Of a DNA stretch of 64,000 nucleotides, positions 62,283-64,000 are shown in pieces (position 1 is the stretch's first letter; each line of letters opens with the position of its first letter). Position numbers and translations under genes: made by a program. The stretch comes from Paludibacter sp. Lineage in GTDB: Bacteria; Bacteroidota; Bacteroidia; Bacteroidales; Paludibacteraceae. The DNA lies in assembly GCA_024710005.1 (NCBI GenBank), contig JANJVQ010000036.1, positions 248,001 to 312,000 of the forward strand, in the 5' to 3' direction. The notes beneath the pieces were generated by a model that was not told where the DNA came from, made no database searches, and saw only the letters and a program-made list of their open reading frames with translations.

Positions 62283-62527
62283 GAGGGGGTTGCTTCGTCG
62301 TTCACCTTGTGAACTCCTCGCAATGACGGTGCGTTGATTATGGTCATATAAACGTCGCAATTGGGTTTGCGAACTTATTAAGTGATTTGCAGCGACGGGT
62401 TCGGGGGTCAATAGCGCCCATCGTGAAAAAATGTTGATGGGTTGTACAAGCTTGGACGATGGGTATTTATTAAATGCGATGGCCCCGTCATTGCGAGGAG
62501 TGCAAAGCGCGACGAGGCAACCTCCTC
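62283..62527. repeat. REP-ended ~245 bp element, copy A
   Basis: The element runs from GAGGGGGTTGCTTCGTCG to GGCAACCTCCTC. Each end is a REP-like hairpin (GTTCAC-CTT-GTGAAC at the left), in inverted orientation, and the middle has a second inverted repeat built on GCGCCCATCGT/ACGATGGG. The reverse complement of copy B (63686-63929) aligns along its whole length at roughly 80% by eye. It is non-coding and fills most of the 360-base gap between the FAD/Fe-S and PepSY genes. Nothing else was found in that gap. Confidence 0.85.
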
Positions 62528-62567
62528 GCACCTACACTTGGTAAATTATTAGTACACAAATACTACT

Positions 62568-63647
62568 TTATTTTTTCTTCTTCCTTTTCTTCCTAAACCA
62601 CATATAATACCCCGTAACCGGCAAACTTGCCCCGATTAACCCACTGATAAATGTGAGTATCTTCGACCAGATGCCCCAGAAGTTGCCGACATGCAGTGAA
62701 TAGGTCCAACCCCAGATTTTGGATGCCTTGTCCTGGTCTTTGTACAGGTTGATACCAGTTATCTCACCCGTTTGCTTGTCGAAATCGTACTTGTCGGTGG
62801 CGCGTGAGGTCGGTGCGTTTTTTTGATGTACCACTGCTGAACCGTCCTGGATGCGGACATATTTGAAATTCTGGTTTTGCTGCTTCAGTTCATCGGCAAC
62901 AGCCTGCCAAATCTCGATGTTGACCTTTTTGGGTTCTTTTTTCTCACCTCTGCCGCCTCCTTCCCGTGCCTTTTCCTGCGGAACTTCCGCCCCGAATAGC
63001 CTGAAAACGCCGTTTCGGTACCATTCGAACGACCACATCAACCCGGTTACCGCGCCCACGAATAAAATCAGAAAGGCATAAGCGCCCAACACGCTGTGCA
63101 AATCGTACATCAGTCGACGGAAACCTTTTTTGCCTTGTATGGTGAAACTTCTTTTCTTCAGTTTCTTCGGAAACCAGATGATGACTCCCGTTATCAGGAT
63201 AAATACAAATACCAGGGTGGATATTCCGACGGAGTATTTGCCCCAGGTGCGCGTGTCGTCGAGTAGCCAGCGGTGCAGCGACATCACTACGAAAAACGGA
63301 CTTTCCCGATAGTGGAAAATATCGGTTACCTGACCGGTATATTGATTCACATAGGCTGTCACGCGGAAGCCTTCTGCTAATCCCATCGCGTAGGTGCGCT
63401 TCGGGTCGGATTCTATCCTGACATCCTTAACCTGATTGTCGGTCAGCTGACTGTTCACCATTGGAATCAGTTGTTCCAACGGAATAGGTTCTTGCTGCAT
63501 TGTGTTGACAAAATACCGTTCCGGATGCGCCCATTCCTGCAACTCGTCCTGAAAAACCAGGATGGAGCCACTGAGGCAAACGATAACGAGGATAATGCCG
63601 ACCGGGATGGACAACCATTTATGGAGTGCAAGGAAGAATTTTCGCAT
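62568..63647 (-). CDS. PepSY-domain inner-membrane protein (iron-uptake associated type)
   Basis: A 359-residue inner-membrane protein of the PepSY-TM family. Four hydrophobic segments: about 10-32 (WLSIPVGIILVIVCLSGSI), 140-165 (LVFVFILITGVIIWFP), 185-215 (LGAYAFLILFVGAVTG) and 325-348 (IWSKILTFISGLIGAS). Two short conserved histidine-bearing elements (LHKWLSIPVG, LHSVLGAYA) fit ferric-siderophore-reductase-like roles proposed for the family. In Bacteroidota this gene usually follows a TonB-dependent siderophore or heme receptor, and the end of such a receptor lies upstream on the same strand. Likely handles iron reduction or release, by inference. Confidence 0.9.
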   Translation of the reverse strand: MRKFFLALHKWLSIPVGIILVIVCLSGSILVFQDELQEWAHPERYFVNTMQQEPIPLEQLIPMVNSQLTDNQVKDVRIESDPKRTYAMGLAEGFRVTAYVNQYTGQVTDIFHYRESPFFVVMSLHRWLLDDTRTWGKYSVGISTLVFVFILITGVIIWFPKKLKKRSFTIQGKKGFRRLMYDLHSVLGAYAFLILFVGAVTGLMWSFEWYRNGVFRLFGAEVPQEKAREGGGRGEKKEPKKVNIEIWQAVADELKQQNQNFKYVRIQDGSAVVHQKNAPTSRATDKYDFDKQTGEITGINLYKDQDKASKIWGWTYSLHVGNFWGIWSKILTFISGLIGASLPVTGYYMWFRKKRKKKK

Positions 63648-63685
63648 GATAATTTTGTTATATATAATACAGAACCTGTTATGAA

Positions 63686-63929
63686 GAGGGGGTTGCTTCG
63701 TCGGCTTTGCCGACTCGCAATGTCGAGGTCATCGCATTTAAAAAAATACCCGTCGTCCAAGTTTGCATAACACATCAACATTATTGCACGACGGGCACTA
63801 TTGCCCCCGGAACCCGTCGCTGCAAATCACTCAATAAGTTAGCAAAAGCTCAAGCGACGTTTATTTGCCCCCAATTAACGCACCGTCATTGCGAGGAGTT
63901 CACAAAGTGAACGACGTGGCAACCCCCTC
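63686..63929. repeat. REP-ended ~245 bp element, copy B (inverted relative to copy A)
   Basis: It runs from GAGGGGGTTGCTTCGTCG to GGCAACCCCCTC. The left REP hairpin is GTCGGC-TTT-GCCGAC (63700-63714) and the right one GTTCAC-AAA-GTGAAC. The orientation is opposite to copy A, so the two face each other across the PepSY gene. It occupies nearly all of the space between the receptor stop codon and the PepSY start. No other feature was found in this gap. Confidence 0.85.
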
Positions 63930-63941
63930 TACAATCAATCC

Positions 63942-64000
63942 TCAAAACCGATACGACAACACAGCTGCCAAATTCAGCGGATCAATCTGGTTGATGTAAC
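63942..64000 (-). CDS. TonB-dependent receptor, C-terminal fragment
   Basis: Only 18 codons and the stop fall within the window, on the minus strand. They read YINQIDPLNLAAVLSYRF, an amphipathic last strand ending in Phe, which is the expected C-terminus of an outer-membrane beta-barrel. With the PepSY gene next on the same strand, it is probably an iron-siderophore or heme receptor. The gene continues beyond base 64,000. Confidence 0.7.
   Translation of the reverse strand, partial: YINQIDPLNLAAVLSYRF

Noticed and set aside
62091-62531. Minus-strand open frame of 146 codons.
   Set aside because: It is composed of repeat copy A and antisense sequence of the FAD/Fe-S gene; no coding features.
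63467-63910. Several short open frames on both strands.
   Set aside because: They run through repeat copy B and the antisense of the PepSY gene start.
1-64000. Prophage, integrative element or defence system.
   Set aside because: No integrase, transposase, phage structural, restriction or toxin genes were found; the accessory character of the window comes from SusCD-type loci.

Overview
The window is a stretch of a Bacteroidota chromosome, most likely from the order Bacteroidales or a neighbouring order. The evidence is three SusC/SusD-type uptake systems, an ECF sigma/FecR pair, lipoproteins with BACON and DUF5689-like domains, C-terminal type IX secretion (T9SS) sorting domains on many exported proteins, and Bacteroidota-type promoters (TTTG, about 20 bp, TAnnTTTG). 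T9SS is absent from most gut Bacteroides, so a Paludibacter-, Dysgonomonas- or Marinilabilia-like organism is plausible, but the species cannot be named from sequence reading alone. There are no rRNA, tRNA, CRISPR or phage genes and no transposase.

Bases 1-37,624 are almost entirely genes for exported proteins on the plus strand. The first block (1-12,432) is the end of a SusC gene, a SusD, two BACON lipoproteins and three calcineurin-like metallophosphoesterases. A glycerol-3-phosphate dehydrogenase with its own promoter and a lamin-tail/Calx-beta T9SS protein follow. A second block (16,157-37,624) begins with ECF sigma and FecR genes, then SusC/SusD, three phosphodiester glycosidase (NAGPA-like) domains, four parallel beta-helix proteins, an alkaline phosphatase, an endonuclease/exonuclease/phosphatase-fold enzyme and two SGNH or sialate-esterase-like enzymes. 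A convergent DUF4886 gene lies just beyond. The density of phosphodiester- and phosphomonoester-cleaving enzymes around SusCD systems suggests a dedicated apparatus for a phosphodiester-containing polymer. This is the most interesting feature of the window; the substrate is unknown.

Bases 38,691-45,581 are housekeeping: pyruvate dehydrogenase E1alpha, E1beta and E2 (no E3 here), pyridoxamine-phosphate oxidase, a conserved cytoplasmic protein of unknown function, a SemiSWEET sugar transporter and a Nudix-fold transcription regulator. Small repeat families sit between some of these genes.

Bases 45,852-58,298 form a compact polysaccharide utilization locus: GH3, SusC, SusD, SusE-like protein, two GH30 enzymes and a T9SS protein with three carbohydrate-binding-like repeats. 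The enzymes fit a beta-glucan, possibly beta-1,6-glucan. The Nudix regulator is transcribed divergently. The region between carries two back-to-back promoters, each with a near-identical palindrome (TAGTGT-N7-ACAC) close to its -33 element, which gives a concrete regulatory model.

The right end (58,459-64,000) has a sirtuin, a large FAD/Fe-S oxidoreductase, a PepSY membrane protein and the last codons of a TonB-dependent receptor on the minus strand. Two inverted copies of a ~245 bp REP-ended element flank the PepSY gene.
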